The notes under the pieces: model-generated
The model's database searches: none
What the model saw: the letters and a program-made list of their open reading frames with translations, nothing else
Told to the model about the DNA's origin: nothing
Translations under genes and position numbers: made by a program
Assembly: GCF_000284295.1 (NCBI RefSeq)
Contig: NC_017093.1
Location: 2,480,001 to 2,544,000, forward strand
Direction: 5' to 3'
DNA: 64,000 nt
From: Actinoplanes missouriensis 431
Lineage (GTDB): Bacteria; Actinomycetota; Actinomycetes; Mycobacteriales; Micromonosporaceae
In this document: one piece after another, positions 50,680 through 58,711 of the stretch
Layout: the number at the start of each line of letters is the position of its first letter
How positions within the stretch are numbered: position 1 is the first letter of the stretch

Positions 50680-52873
50680 CGACGATGTGACGCCGCCGGA
50701 CGGCACGTCAGAATCGCCGTCATCCGGTCCGGACCCGGCGAGTGAACAGCGGGCAGACGCGCCTGTCCCGCCGCGTGCTGCTGAGGGACAAGAGCCGGCG
50801 GTGGAGGTGGCAGAGCAGACGCGTACCGCGCCGGTGTCTTCACTCGGATCGGAAGCCGGAGAGAGCGATGAGGCGGGACCAATCGACCCGGACTCCCTCA
50901 GGCTGGATCAGCGAGTCGCCAGGGAGATGTTCGGTGACCTCTTCACCGGAATCGTCTCGTCGGCTCCGGCACAGTTCGGCAGCCACAACGAGATGCACAA
51001 CTATCTCGGGCGACGTCCCCTGGACCCGATCGTCGCATCGCTTCCCGACGTCGATGGCCTGATGTCGGTCTATGTTCGCACCGACTCTGACGGAGACCTC
51101 GACAGGCTGCTGTCGCAACGGCATACGGCGTGTCTCGCCGGTGCCCGGAACTCCGGCCGGTACAGCGCCGCTCAGGTCGCGCTGAGCCGGCGGCACGATC
51201 CAGCGCGCGTGTACGAGATCGTGCTGCCGACAGATGTGTCTCCGGAGGTCCTCGTGAGCAAGCCGGACAAGCTACCGGTAGACAGCGGCTTCGTCCTGCG
51301 GCTTCCGGGCACCGGTCACGTCGATGCCATGCGGAAGCTGGCAGCCCTGTTCCGTGGTCGATCGTCGACCCTGCTGTTGATCAAGGAGGAGGAAACCGCT
51401 CGCGGAGATCGGCCCGGTGCCGAGATGAGGCACGCCCCGCCGGATCCCATCGAGGTCTTTCGCAGTCACCTGGCGAGAGAAATGCGCGATGAAGGGCCCA
51501 CGACCCTCGAGAGATATCAGAACGAGGAGGTCGAGGCCGCAGTCAAGGCAACCTACGGCCCGAAGGAGTGCGTCGCCATAGCCCGCGCCATCGCTCACGA
51601 ACGGCCGGTCGGCGCAGAGGCCCTGCGTGCACTCCTCGAGCGCTCCCAACCGAAGCGGCGGGAACGCGCCGCCGAGGTTCTGCTGCCGGATGCGGACCGT
51701 TCCTCAGGCCGGAATCGCCGGGCGGGCCAGCACGAGCGAGCCTTCCGTCTGTCGTACGCCGTCTTCTATCACCGTCCGATGCACTATGTCTTCGAGGCTG
51801 CCGACTGGCTGCTGCGGGAGATCGACAGCGCGGCGCTGCGTCCGGACTGGGGCAGCATGGCTCTCCAATATCCCGTCACCGACCTGCTCGGCGACGCGTT
51901 GAAGCGGGATTGGGAGGAAGGCCGCGAGGCGGGCGTCGCCACCTTGGGCGCTTCCCGGATCGCGTGGATACGCGACGGCGGCCTACGCGGCGCGATCATC
52001 GATGTTGCGTGGCACGAATTCGACGGCACGCGGAGATCGCTGCTGAGATGGCTCGATCGCCTGGTCGTCGAGGGCGACGAAGTCATGCAGCGAGCCGCAG
52101 CGGAGACGGCGGGACTACTCACCCACTACGACTTCGCCCGCATTCACGAAGATCTGGTCGACAAGTGGGCCGCCTCACCGAAGCAGGAAGTGCGGCAGGT
52201 GGCTGCGTGGACCATGACGCTCTCCGACATGGCGGGCGACGTCGGCCCCATGGTGCGGAAGAAGCTGAGTGAATGGTGCTCCGGCTCGAGCAACTATCAG
52301 CGGGACACAGCCGCCAGGGTCTACGCGAGCGGGCTGCAACAGACGGTACTGGCCTGGAGCATGTATGACCTGGCCAGAATCGCCCGCAATAAGTACCAGA
52401 AGCGCCGCTACGCGGTCGCGGAGGCCGTGAACCAGCTCTACAGCCCGGACCGGGCGGCCTGGATCGTGGCCGAGTTGGCGGACTGGGCGCGTGATCCGCT
52501 GTTGCAGGTCCATGCGGCTCGAGCGCTACTCGTATTGGCCGCGCAGGTCGAGCACGGGTCGAGCGACGGGCAGCCGGACGTGCTCCTGCGCCTTGCCGAA
52601 GGCAGTGTGGAGCTGCGGCACCTCAGCGCCCTCTGGTTGGTCGCCTTCCTCGATCCCACCACGGCTGTCGAGGCCGGCCGCACGTTGGCGAGATGGATAC
52701 GTCACGCGGACGCGAATGACGAATTTCGCGACGACATCATCGCCCTGCTGGAATCGATCAGGGTCAGCAGGAATACGGCACTTCAGCGCATCACATTCTA
52801 TTTGAGCAGGCATTCCGGTTTCGGTGACGGACTGCCGGACTGGATGACCACGGAGAGGAGGAAGGTGCCGTGA
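50672..52873 (+). CDS. P-loop-like/helical-repeat protein with N-terminal RHIM-like motif
   Basis: A 733-residue protein that I do not recognise as a whole. Residues 1-85 are acidic, Pro/Ser/Glu-rich and probably disordered. Residues 92-113 (TGIVSSAPAQFGSHNEMHNY) repeat the tail of the upstream cyclase-like protein. About 120-260 resembles an NTPase-like fold with a degenerate Walker A, GARNSGRYS at 157-165, where the Lys is replaced by Arg; STLLLIKEEE may be the Walker B strand. From about 290 to 720 it is all-helical, HEAT/armadillo-like (LLTHYDFARIHEDLVDKWAA, VHAARALLVLAAQVEHG). The architecture (motif, NTPase remnant, helical repeats) is like that of STAND/NLR-type signalling proteins. 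It is coupled by overlap to both neighbours. Confidence 0.65.
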   Translation: MDDDDVTPPDGTSESPSSGPDPASEQRADAPVPPRAAEGQEPAVEVAEQTRTAPVSSLGSEAGESDEAGPIDPDSLRLDQRVAREMFGDLFTGIVSSAPAQFGSHNEMHNYLGRRPLDPIVASLPDVDGLMSVYVRTDSDGDLDRLLSQRHTACLAGARNSGRYSAAQVALSRRHDPARVYEIVLPTDVSPEVLVSKPDKLPVDSGFVLRLPGTGHVDAMRKLAALFRGRSSTLLLIKEEETARGDRPGAEMRHAPPDPIEVFRSHLAREMRDEGPTTLERYQNEEVEAAVKATYGPKECVAIARAIAHERPVGAEALRALLERSQPKRRERAAEVLLPDADRSSGRNRRAGQHERAFRLSYAVFYHRPMHYVFEAADWLLREIDSAALRPDWGSMALQYPVTDLLGDALKRDWEEGREAGVATLGASRIAWIRDGGLRGAIIDVAWHEFDGTRRSLLRWLDRLVVEGDEVMQRAAAETAGLLTHYDFARIHEDLVDKWAASPKQEVRQVAAWTMTLSDMAGDVGPMVRKKLSEWCSGSSNYQRDTAARVYASGLQQTVLAWSMYDLARIARNKYQKRRYAVAEAVNQLYSPDRAAWIVAELADWARDPLLQVHAARALLVLAAQVEHGSSDGQPDVLLRLAEGSVELRHLSALWLVAFLDPTTAVEAGRTLARWIRHADANDEFRDDIIALLESIRVSRNTALQRITFYLSRHSGFGDGLPDWMTTERRKVP

Positions 52874-53766
52874 GCGCGGAGAGTCGTCCCGTTTCCCGGT
52901 CGGCTGGCGGACGGCCGTGGTTCAGCGGTTGGCGCGGACGGATGTGGCGAGGTTTTCTTGGCTGGTTCGCCGGCCCGGAACCGGAAGCACCGCCGATCGC
53001 CCCGGTGTCACCGGCCATGCCCTCGGAGCCGCCGCCTCCACCCGGCAGACTGAACGGGCGGCGTGGACTCCAGCGACCCATGGTGGTGCCGGCCAGCGGC
53101 TATATCTTCACTTTCCAGGTGCACGCGACATTCATCTGGCAGTCCGAAACGCTGTACCGGGACCAGTTGACAAGCGCCATAGACAGCCTCATGCCGTACG
53201 CGATGCGGCGGTTGAAAGCCCGTGCCGCGCGATATTCACGCCGCCATCAGCCACACCGCGCTCGGGAATTCGAGGTCGAACTACAGCAGGTGCTCAGGGA
53301 CGAGGGCGCTTGGGATTTCAACTGGTACGGAGAAGACCTGACCTGTCAGCCCCACATCTGGGTCGAGCTGGATGAACAGGTGAAGCAGGCCGTGCGGCCG
53401 TACGGGGAAGAACTCATCAAGCTCGACTGCGAACATGACGTACAAATGCGTCGAGCCGAATATTCCGAGAAGCTCAGCAAACAATGGGCATCGATCCTGA
53501 CCGGCCTCATGGGCAGCCCGGTCGCCGATGGCGCCGCCGAGATGACCGAGAAAGAGCTCGCCGACGTGGTTCGCAAGATCCTTGCGGAGCAGAAGGCGGC
53601 TGCTGACAAGCTCGAGGACCTGATGGCGAAAAAGGTGGACGACGGCGACGCCTACGAACGGTCTGATCACTTCGAGAAGCTCCGGGAGCGCCTCGAGCGT
53701 CGTGCCGATCGGCTCTTCGCGCCGACCGACGGTGGCTCGCCGAACGGGCACGGCGCCCCGGAGTGA
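52870..53766 (+). CDS. uncharacterised third gene of the cyclase operon
   Basis: A 298-residue protein starting with a GTG that overlaps the previous stop (GTGA). Residues 10-32 are Trp/Arg-rich (RPWFSGWRGRMWRGFLGWF), a possible amphipathic membrane anchor, then a Pro-rich linker. The core (about 70-200) starts YIFTFQVHATFIWQSE and contains RAREFEVELQQVLRDEG and AVRPYGEELIKLDCEHDVQM, loosely recalling SPFH/prohibitin-like scaffolds. A charged C-terminal helix follows (EMTEKELADVVRKILAEQKA). No catalytic residues are evident. It could anchor the complex to the membrane. The fold call is a guess. Confidence 0.6.
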   Translation: MSAESRPVSRSAGGRPWFSGWRGRMWRGFLGWFAGPEPEAPPIAPVSPAMPSEPPPPPGRLNGRRGLQRPMVVPASGYIFTFQVHATFIWQSETLYRDQLTSAIDSLMPYAMRRLKARAARYSRRHQPHRAREFEVELQQVLRDEGAWDFNWYGEDLTCQPHIWVELDEQVKQAVRPYGEELIKLDCEHDVQMRRAEYSEKLSKQWASILTGLMGSPVADGAAEMTEKELADVVRKILAEQKAAADKLEDLMAKKVDDGDAYERSDHFEKLRERLERRADRLFAPTDGGSPNGHGAPE

Positions 53767-53808
53767 GTCCTGCGGTGGTTGCCGGGCGAGAAACCATGCG
53801 GTTGAGCG

Positions 53809-54219
53809 TCACTCCCGCACGTCGGCCGGTCCGGTGGTGGTGGGGAGGCCGGCCGCGAGCCACGCCTCCACCCCGCCCGCCAGATCGGTGGCGCGGCGCA
53901 GGCCGATCGCCTGGAGGCCGGCCGCCGCCAGGCTGGAACTGTAACCCTGCCGGCACACCACCACGATGTGTACGTCGTAACCCGTCGCCTCCGGGATCCG
54001 GCTCTCCGACCGCGGATCGAGCCGCCACTCCAGCACCGTGCGATCGATGACGATCGCGCCCGGCAGCTCACCCTGCCGGGCCCGCTGCCGGTCGGTCCGG
54101 GTGTCGATCAGCAGGGCGCCGGCCGCGACCGCCGCCCGGGTCTCGTGCGGGTCGAGGCGCCGCAGCCCGGCCCGGGCCCGTTCCAGCAGCGCGTCCACCC
54201 CGCCGATCGTCGTCGTCAT
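53809..54219 (-). CDS. rhodanese-like domain protein
   Basis: A 136-residue single-domain sulfurtransferase-like protein: LDPHETRAAVAAGALLIDTR at the start, the active-site Cys in HIVVVCRQGYSSSLAA and GVEAWLAAGLP at the end, all in the usual rhodanese order. It likely moves sulfane sulfur or acts in redox signalling. It is the last gene of a leftward group with the DUF385 and LuxR genes and ends 42 bp from the cyclase operon. Confidence 0.88.
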   Translation of the reverse strand: MTTTIGGVDALLERARAGLRRLDPHETRAAVAAGALLIDTRTDRQRARQGELPGAIVIDRTVLEWRLDPRSESRIPEATGYDVHIVVVCRQGYSSSLAAAGLQAIGLRRATDLAGGVEAWLAAGLPTTTGPADVRE

Positions 54220-54238
54220 GCCCCGATCATGCCCCGGA

Positions 54239-54655
54239 TCATCCGGCGCGGTGCAGCAGCAGCCACGCGTCCGCCGGGAAGAACCTGCGGGCGATCCACC
54301 ACGACACCCGCGAGTAGTACGGCCGGGCCTCGGCCTCGCCGAGGACGCGCGGATCGTCGGCGGGATGGGCGGACCCCTTCCACCGGATCGTGCAGCCGCC
54401 CGCCGCCAGCACGTTGCGCACCCAGTTCGTCCGGGCGCCCCACGGCAGGTTGATGACGAAACTGTCCGGGGTGGCGATCACGACGACCGGCACCTCCAGG
54501 TCACGGCCGCTGACCCGGCCGCGGTGCTGTACCACCGCCCACGGCGACCAGCGCCGGCCGGCGAGCGTGACGACAGCGGGTGTGGTGGCGCGGACCAGAT
54601 TCATTCCTCGATACTCGCCGGTGTGCGGCCGCCGGGCGTCACTGCCGTCCGTCAT
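54239..54655 (-). CDS. DUF385-like nitroreductase/quinone reductase family protein
   Basis: A 138-residue small beta-barrel of the F420/deazaflavin-type (DUF385) reductase family: HRGRVSGRDLEVPVVVIATP, FVINLPWGARTNWVRNVLAA and CTIRWKG are typical. Members reduce quinones or nitro compounds using F420H2. The ATG at 54655 overlaps the stop of the upstream LuxR gene (ATGA), which supports this start over an internal ATG at 54604. It is probably co-expressed with, and regulated through, that LuxR protein. Confidence 0.8.
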   Translation of the reverse strand: MTDGSDARRPHTGEYRGMNLVRATTPAVVTLAGRRWSPWAVVQHRGRVSGRDLEVPVVVIATPDSFVINLPWGARTNWVRNVLAAGGCTIRWKGSAHPADDPRVLGEAEARPYYSRVSWWIARRFFPADAWLLLHRAG

Positions 54656-55707
54656 CTCTTGTGGGGGTTTTCCGTCAGACCCAACGCGTGGATCACCGCG
54701 TCGGTCCGGCCCCGGGCGCCGATCTTGCGGTAGACGCTGCCCAGGTGACGTTCCACGGTGTGGACGGCGATGCCCAGGTTACGGGCGATCTCGGTGTTCG
54801 ACTCGCCGGCCGCGAGCAGCGACAGCACCTCACGCTCACGCGGCGTGAGACCCCGCTGGACGGGCGCCCCGGGCGCCGGCGAGCCGGTCACGAACTCGGT
54901 GACCAGGCGCAGGTCGGTCGCGGCGTCCTCGATGAACAGCGTCGGCGTGGAACCGGGCCGCTCCACCAGCCGGGCATCCGGGAGCGCGTCGGCGAGACGG
55001 CGGAACACCTCGGCCGGAATCTGCTGCTCACCCTGGCGGTGCAGGACCAGCGCCGGCGCCCGTACCCTCGCGAGCTCGTCCGTCACGTCGATCCGGGCGG
55101 CCGCGTCGAACCAGGCCTTCGCGACCGCGGCCGTCGTCGCGGTGCGGAACGCCTCGGCGGTCCAGCGGCCCGACGGGGCCGAGTCCCAGCCCAGCCAGGC
55201 GGTCGCGGCGGCGTCGGCGAACAGCCCCCAGTCCTGGTCGACGAGTGACAGCAGCGCCTGGGTCTGCGCCGGGCGCATCGACTCGCGCAGGCGCGGCGAC
55301 CCGCCGAACAGCACCAGCCGGTCGACGCGCTCGGGGTGGCGGGCCGCGAACGCGACGGCCGTCGTCACCGAGTGGTAGTACCCGAGCAGCGACGCGCGCT
55401 GCACGCCCGCGTGGGCGAGGACGGCGTGCAGGTCCCGCAGGTGCGCGTCGACACCCAGGTCGTCGAGGTCGATCCGCCGGTCCGAGCTGCCGGTGCCGCG
55501 ACCGTCGTACAGGATCAGGGTGACCTTGCGGGCCAGGCTCCGATAGGCGTGGCGCAGGGCCGGGATCCGCCACTGCGCCACGATGTTGCTGAGCGACGGC
55601 ATCCAGACCAGCACCGGCCCCTGCCCGAACATCTGATAACCGATCGTCACACCGTCGTCGGCGCGGGCGAAGCGCAGGCTCTCCACCAATTGATTATCCA
55701 GCCTCAT
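54652..55707 (-). CDS. LuxR-type regulator fused to a degenerate alpha/beta hydrolase
   Basis: A 351-residue protein. Residues 10-260 are an alpha/beta hydrolase fold (ILYDGRGTGSSDRR, then LLGYYHSVTTAVAFAARHPE). In the nucleophile elbow the expected Ser is a Tyr (G-Y-Y-H-S instead of G-x-S-x-G), and the usual catalytic His near RPGSTPTLF is absent, so it should bind but not cleave a ligand. Residues 285-351 are a LuxR HTH (GLTPREREVLSLLAAGESNT, VHTVERHLGSVYRKIG). It is probably a ligand-sensing activator. It overlaps the reductase gene downstream and diverges from a GGDEF gene. Confidence 0.85.
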   Translation of the reverse strand: MRLDNQLVESLRFARADDGVTIGYQMFGQGPVLVWMPSLSNIVAQWRIPALRHAYRSLARKVTLILYDGRGTGSSDRRIDLDDLGVDAHLRDLHAVLAHAGVQRASLLGYYHSVTTAVAFAARHPERVDRLVLFGGSPRLRESMRPAQTQALLSLVDQDWGLFADAAATAWLGWDSAPSGRWTAEAFRTATTAAVAKAWFDAAARIDVTDELARVRAPALVLHRQGEQQIPAEVFRRLADALPDARLVERPGSTPTLFIEDAATDLRLVTEFVTGSPAPGAPVQRGLTPREREVLSLLAAGESNTEIARNLGIAVHTVERHLGSVYRKIGARGRTDAVIHALGLTENPHKR

Positions 55708-55738
55708 CTTGTGCTCCCGCCCGCCGATGAGGCTCAGG

Positions 55739-57115
55739 ATGCGCGCCTACTTCCTGCTCTTCGCGGCCGCCGCCATGATCGCCTACGCGGTCGCCGGCGA
55801 CGGCCGTCCAGTCGTGCAGCTGATCATCGTGGCCACGCCGCTCGCGACGTTCCTCTACGCGCTCGCGTCCCGCCGGTTGCCGCACCAGCGGCCGTGGGCG
55901 ATCGCGGTGGGCGGCCTGATCGTGCTGCTCATCGGGCAGTTGTGGTGGCCGGGCTGGCTCGACGGCCACGTCGGCCGCGCGGAGGGTAACCCCGCGGAAC
56001 TCACCCTCTCCGCGGCACACGGCCTCTTCCTCATGGGTACGGCCATGGCACTGCGCCGCCGGCTGGCATCCGACGTGGGTGGCCTGGTCGACGCCGCCCT
56101 GCTGGGGCTCTGCGCCGGCGGTCCGCTCTGGGTCTGGGGCGTCCAGCCGCACCTCAACCCGGACGCCTCCGCGCTGGGCGAACTGCTCCTGATGATCGAC
56201 GTGTTCGCGATCTGCGGCGTGATCGGCTGCCTGATCCGGATGGGCGCGGCTCGCGGACCCGGCCGGGGCACGATCGTCTACCTGCTGTGCACCGCGGTGC
56301 TGACGCTCGCCGCGCTGGCGACCGGCCGCCCCGAGCCGCTGCTGCTCGCGTTCCTGACGATCGGCGCGGCCCCGATCCAGCCGTTCGCCGCCTCGGTGAC
56401 CGAGCCGGTCGCCGACGGGGCCGCCACCAGCCGGGTCACGCTCCGCTGGCTGGCCGTGGCGCTCTGCGTGAACCCGCTGCTCACGGTCGTGCAGATCATG
56501 CGCGGGGACGAGTCGGCGAGCCTGATGCTGGCGGTCGGCACGCTGCTGGTGATCCCGCTCGTGCTGCTCCGGTTCCATCGGCTCTCGATGCAGCGGGAGC
56601 AGGCCGAACGTACCCTCGCCCATCAGGCCTCGCACGACGAGCTGACCGGCCTGCGCAACCGCCGGCACATGATGGTCGCGATCGACGATGCCCTGGCCGG
56701 TCCGGACGGGGCGACGGTGCTCCTCTGCGACCTGGACGGCTTCAAACCGATCAACGACCGGTACGGTCACGCGGCCGGCGACGAGGCGCTGACGGTCGTG
56801 GCGGCCCGGCTGCTCGCGGTGACCCGGGAGGACGACGTCGTGGGGCGTCTCGGCGGCGACGAGTTCCTGGTGGTCTGCCCGAGCGCGGACGCCGGCGATC
56901 TGGCCGCGCGGATCGAGGAGACGCTCTGCTCGCCGATGGCGCTGTCCGTCGGGATGATCACGATCGGGGTGACGGTGGGCGTGGCGAGCGTGCCGGCCGG
57001 GTCCGGGCTGGGCCGGGAGGCCGTGGTGGCGCGGGCGGACGCCGCGATGTATGCCGGAAAGGCGCCCCGGCGTGCTGGATCATCGCCTGCCGGGGCGCCG
57101 TTGGTGCTTCCGTAG
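55739..57115 (+). CDS. membrane-bound diguanylate cyclase (GGDEF)
   Basis: A 458-residue protein with about eight or nine N-terminal membrane helices (1-290), a short coiled region (MQREQAERTLAHQASHDELT) and a GGDEF domain (about 300-440) with an intact RLGGDEFLVV active site and the DLDGFKPINDRYGHAAGDEA helper motif, so it should make cyclic di-GMP. An inhibitory RxxD site is not obvious. The ATG at 55739 has GAGG 6 nt upstream; ATG 55727 and GTG 55709 are alternatives. The C-terminus encodes a strong hairpin and deviates from the usual end of the family. Confidence 0.87.
   Translation: MRAYFLLFAAAAMIAYAVAGDGRPVVQLIIVATPLATFLYALASRRLPHQRPWAIAVGGLIVLLIGQLWWPGWLDGHVGRAEGNPAELTLSAAHGLFLMGTAMALRRRLASDVGGLVDAALLGLCAGGPLWVWGVQPHLNPDASALGELLLMIDVFAICGVIGCLIRMGAARGPGRGTIVYLLCTAVLTLAALATGRPEPLLLAFLTIGAAPIQPFAASVTEPVADGAATSRVTLRWLAVALCVNPLLTVVQIMRGDESASLMLAVGTLLVIPLVLLRFHRLSMQREQAERTLAHQASHDELTGLRNRRHMMVAIDDALAGPDGATVLLCDLDGFKPINDRYGHAAGDEALTVVAARLLAVTREDDVVGRLGGDEFLVVCPSADAGDLAARIEETLCSPMALSVGMITIGVTVGVASVPAGSGLGREAVVARADAAMYAGKAPRRAGSSPAGAPLVLP
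57061..57099 (+). terminator. hairpin inside the 3' end of the GGDEF gene
   Basis: GGCGCCCCGG and CCGGGGCGCC form a perfect 10-bp stem with a 19-nt loop, ending 16 bp before the stop codon. A second small dyad (TTGCA, 7 nt, TGCAA at 57116-57132) follows in AT-rich sequence between the convergent GGDEF and lexA genes. Confidence 0.5.
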
Positions 57116-57159
57116 TTGCAAACTATATGCAATAAGCTTATTTCTTCAACAAGCCTGCG

Positions 57160-57786
57160 TCACACACGCCTCAGAACCGACACGACCTTGCCCAGGATCG
57201 TCGCGCGGTCGCCGTCGATCACGTCGTAGGCCGGGTTCCGCGGCTCCAGCAGCACGTGCCCGCGGGTGCGCCGGAACACCTTCACGGTCGCCTCCTCGTC
57301 GATCATCGCGGCCACGATGTCACCGTTGTAGGCGTCCGGCTGCTGCCGCACCACCACGATGTCGCCGTCGCAGATCGCCGCGTCGATCATCGAGTCGCCC
57401 TGGACGCGGAGGCTGAACAGGTTGCCCCGGCCGACCAGGTCACGGGGGAGGTTGAGGACCTCGTCGGCGGTCTCCTCCGCCATGATCGGCGTGCCGGCCG
57501 CGATGGTGCCGACCAGGGGGACGCCGATCGTGTCCTTCTCCTTTTCCGAAACTTCGGTATTGAGGAACATCCGCACGTCGATAGGACGGGTCATGCTCCG
57601 GCCACGGGTCAGATAGCCGTGCTCCTCCAGCAGCCGCAGATGCCGGCTCACCGTGGACGGCGACAACCGCAGCGCCTCACCGAGCTCCCGGGTGGACGGC
57701 GGATACCCGTACCGCACCGCCCACTCCTGGATGACGGTCAAGATTCTGCGCTGCCGCTCACTGAGCAGGGAGGTGTCGAGGTGCAC
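57160..57786 (-). CDS. lexA: LexA-type SOS repressor
   Basis: A 208-residue LexA. The N-terminal winged helix (QRRILTVIQEWAVRYGYPPS, LSPSTVSRHLRLLEEHGYLTR) is followed by the S24 self-cleavage domain: cleavage site Ala-Gly in VGTIAAGTPI, catalytic Ser in LRVQGDSMIDA and Lys in EEATVKVFRR. It should repress DNA-damage genes until RecA triggers cleavage. It starts with a GTG. I see no CGAAC-N4-GTTCG-type SOS box close upstream, so it may be a second LexA or be expressed from the membrane-protein gene 15 bp upstream. Confidence 0.88.
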   Translation of the reverse strand: MHLDTSLLSERQRRILTVIQEWAVRYGYPPSTRELGEALRLSPSTVSRHLRLLEEHGYLTRGRSMTRPIDVRMFLNTEVSEKEKDTIGVPLVGTIAAGTPIMAEETADEVLNLPRDLVGRGNLFSLRVQGDSMIDAAICDGDIVVVRQQPDAYNGDIVAAMIDEEATVKVFRRTRGHVLLEPRNPAYDVIDGDRATILGKVVSVLRRV

Positions 57787-57801
57787 CCCGGCGATCTTGC
57801 C

Positions 57802-58455
57802 TTATCGTCCGGCCGGCGCACGCCGCGGCTCGCTGACCTGATCCGTCATCACCCCGCGAGGGTCCGGCTGGGTGAGCATGGCCAGCCCCAGACCCAGGGC
57901 CCCGATCCCGTACGCGGCAATGCTCGCCGACATCACATCCGTCCCCACCGAGCCGGTGATCGCCACCAGTGTCAGGCCGGCCACGAGAGGCGTGAACCGC
58001 CGCCAGCCCTGCCACCGGCCGGCCCGCAGCGTGGTGACGCCGGCCAGCAGGAACCCGATCGCCGCCACGACGGTGCCCACCCCGAACATCGCCCCGACCG
58101 CCGACGGGCCCCTCTCCTCGATCAGCTGGTCACCGACCGGGATCGACGCCAGCTCCGCCGCGAACAGCACCACGGTCCCACCGAACGCCATCCACGCCCC
58201 GATCCGCGCAACCCGTCCGTCCCCGGCGAGCCCGCTGCGCGCGAACCCGGCCATCCCGACGCAGACGAGCACGTGGAAGATCGCGTACAGGATGCTGACC
58301 AGCGTGAACTGGTCGCTCGGCCACGGATAGCTCCACAGTTGCTCGGACACCGTGCTGTTCGGCACGACGACCGCCTGCACCACGATGCCGGCGACCGCGG
58401 TCAGGGCGCCACCGGCCACCGCACACACGGCGGCCTGCCTGGAGATCTTCTGCAT
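57802..58455 (-). CDS. six-helix membrane protein of unknown function
   Basis: A 217-residue protein with about six hydrophobic helices (AVCAVAGGALTAVAGIVVQA, SILYAIFHVLVCVGMAGF, WMAFGGTVVLFAAELA, VGTVVAAIGFLLAGV, FTPLVAGLTLVAITGSV, AAYGIGALGLGLAMLT). No catalytic or transport motif is recognisable. The ATG at 58455 has AAGGAG 9 nt upstream. It lies directly before lexA and may share its transcript. Confidence 0.75.
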   Translation of the reverse strand: MQKISRQAAVCAVAGGALTAVAGIVVQAVVVPNSTVSEQLWSYPWPSDQFTLVSILYAIFHVLVCVGMAGFARSGLAGDGRVARIGAWMAFGGTVVLFAAELASIPVGDQLIEERGPSAVGAMFGVGTVVAAIGFLLAGVTTLRAGRWQGWRRFTPLVAGLTLVAITGSVGTDVMSASIAAYGIGALGLGLAMLTQPDPRGVMTDQVSEPRRAPAGR

Positions 58456-58568
58456 CACGCACGCTCCTTCTTCCGTACGAGCTGATGAGCCCGACGTTAG
58501 GAAGGAGCGGGGGTGTCCACATCAGTGCTGGTACTGAGTCGGCGTGCCGGGTTTGTCACCCTGCCGGG

Positions 58569-58657
58569 GGCTGCCACTCTGCTGGGGCTGCCACTCTGCT
58601 GGGGCTGCCGCTCTGCTGGGGCTGCCGGCACCCTCGGGCCGGCGGCACCCTCGGGAC
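58569..58657. repeat. 17-bp and 15-bp tandem repeats
   Basis: GGCTGCCACTCTGCTGG occurs three times at 17-bp spacing (58569, 58586, 58603) with a partial fourth, followed by two copies of a GGC(A)CCCTCGGG unit. It lies in the 256-bp spacer between the membrane protein and CsbD genes, where I see no gene. Confidence 0.75.
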
Positions 58658-58711
58658 ATGGGGACGGCCACCGCCGGGGCGTTGGCGGTGGCCGTCCGTC
58701 CGTGTCCGAGT

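Noticed and set aside
52870-53766. Secreted protein call for the third operon gene
   Set aside because: The Trp/Arg-rich start has no signal-peptide pattern or cleavage site; an amphipathic anchor is more likely.
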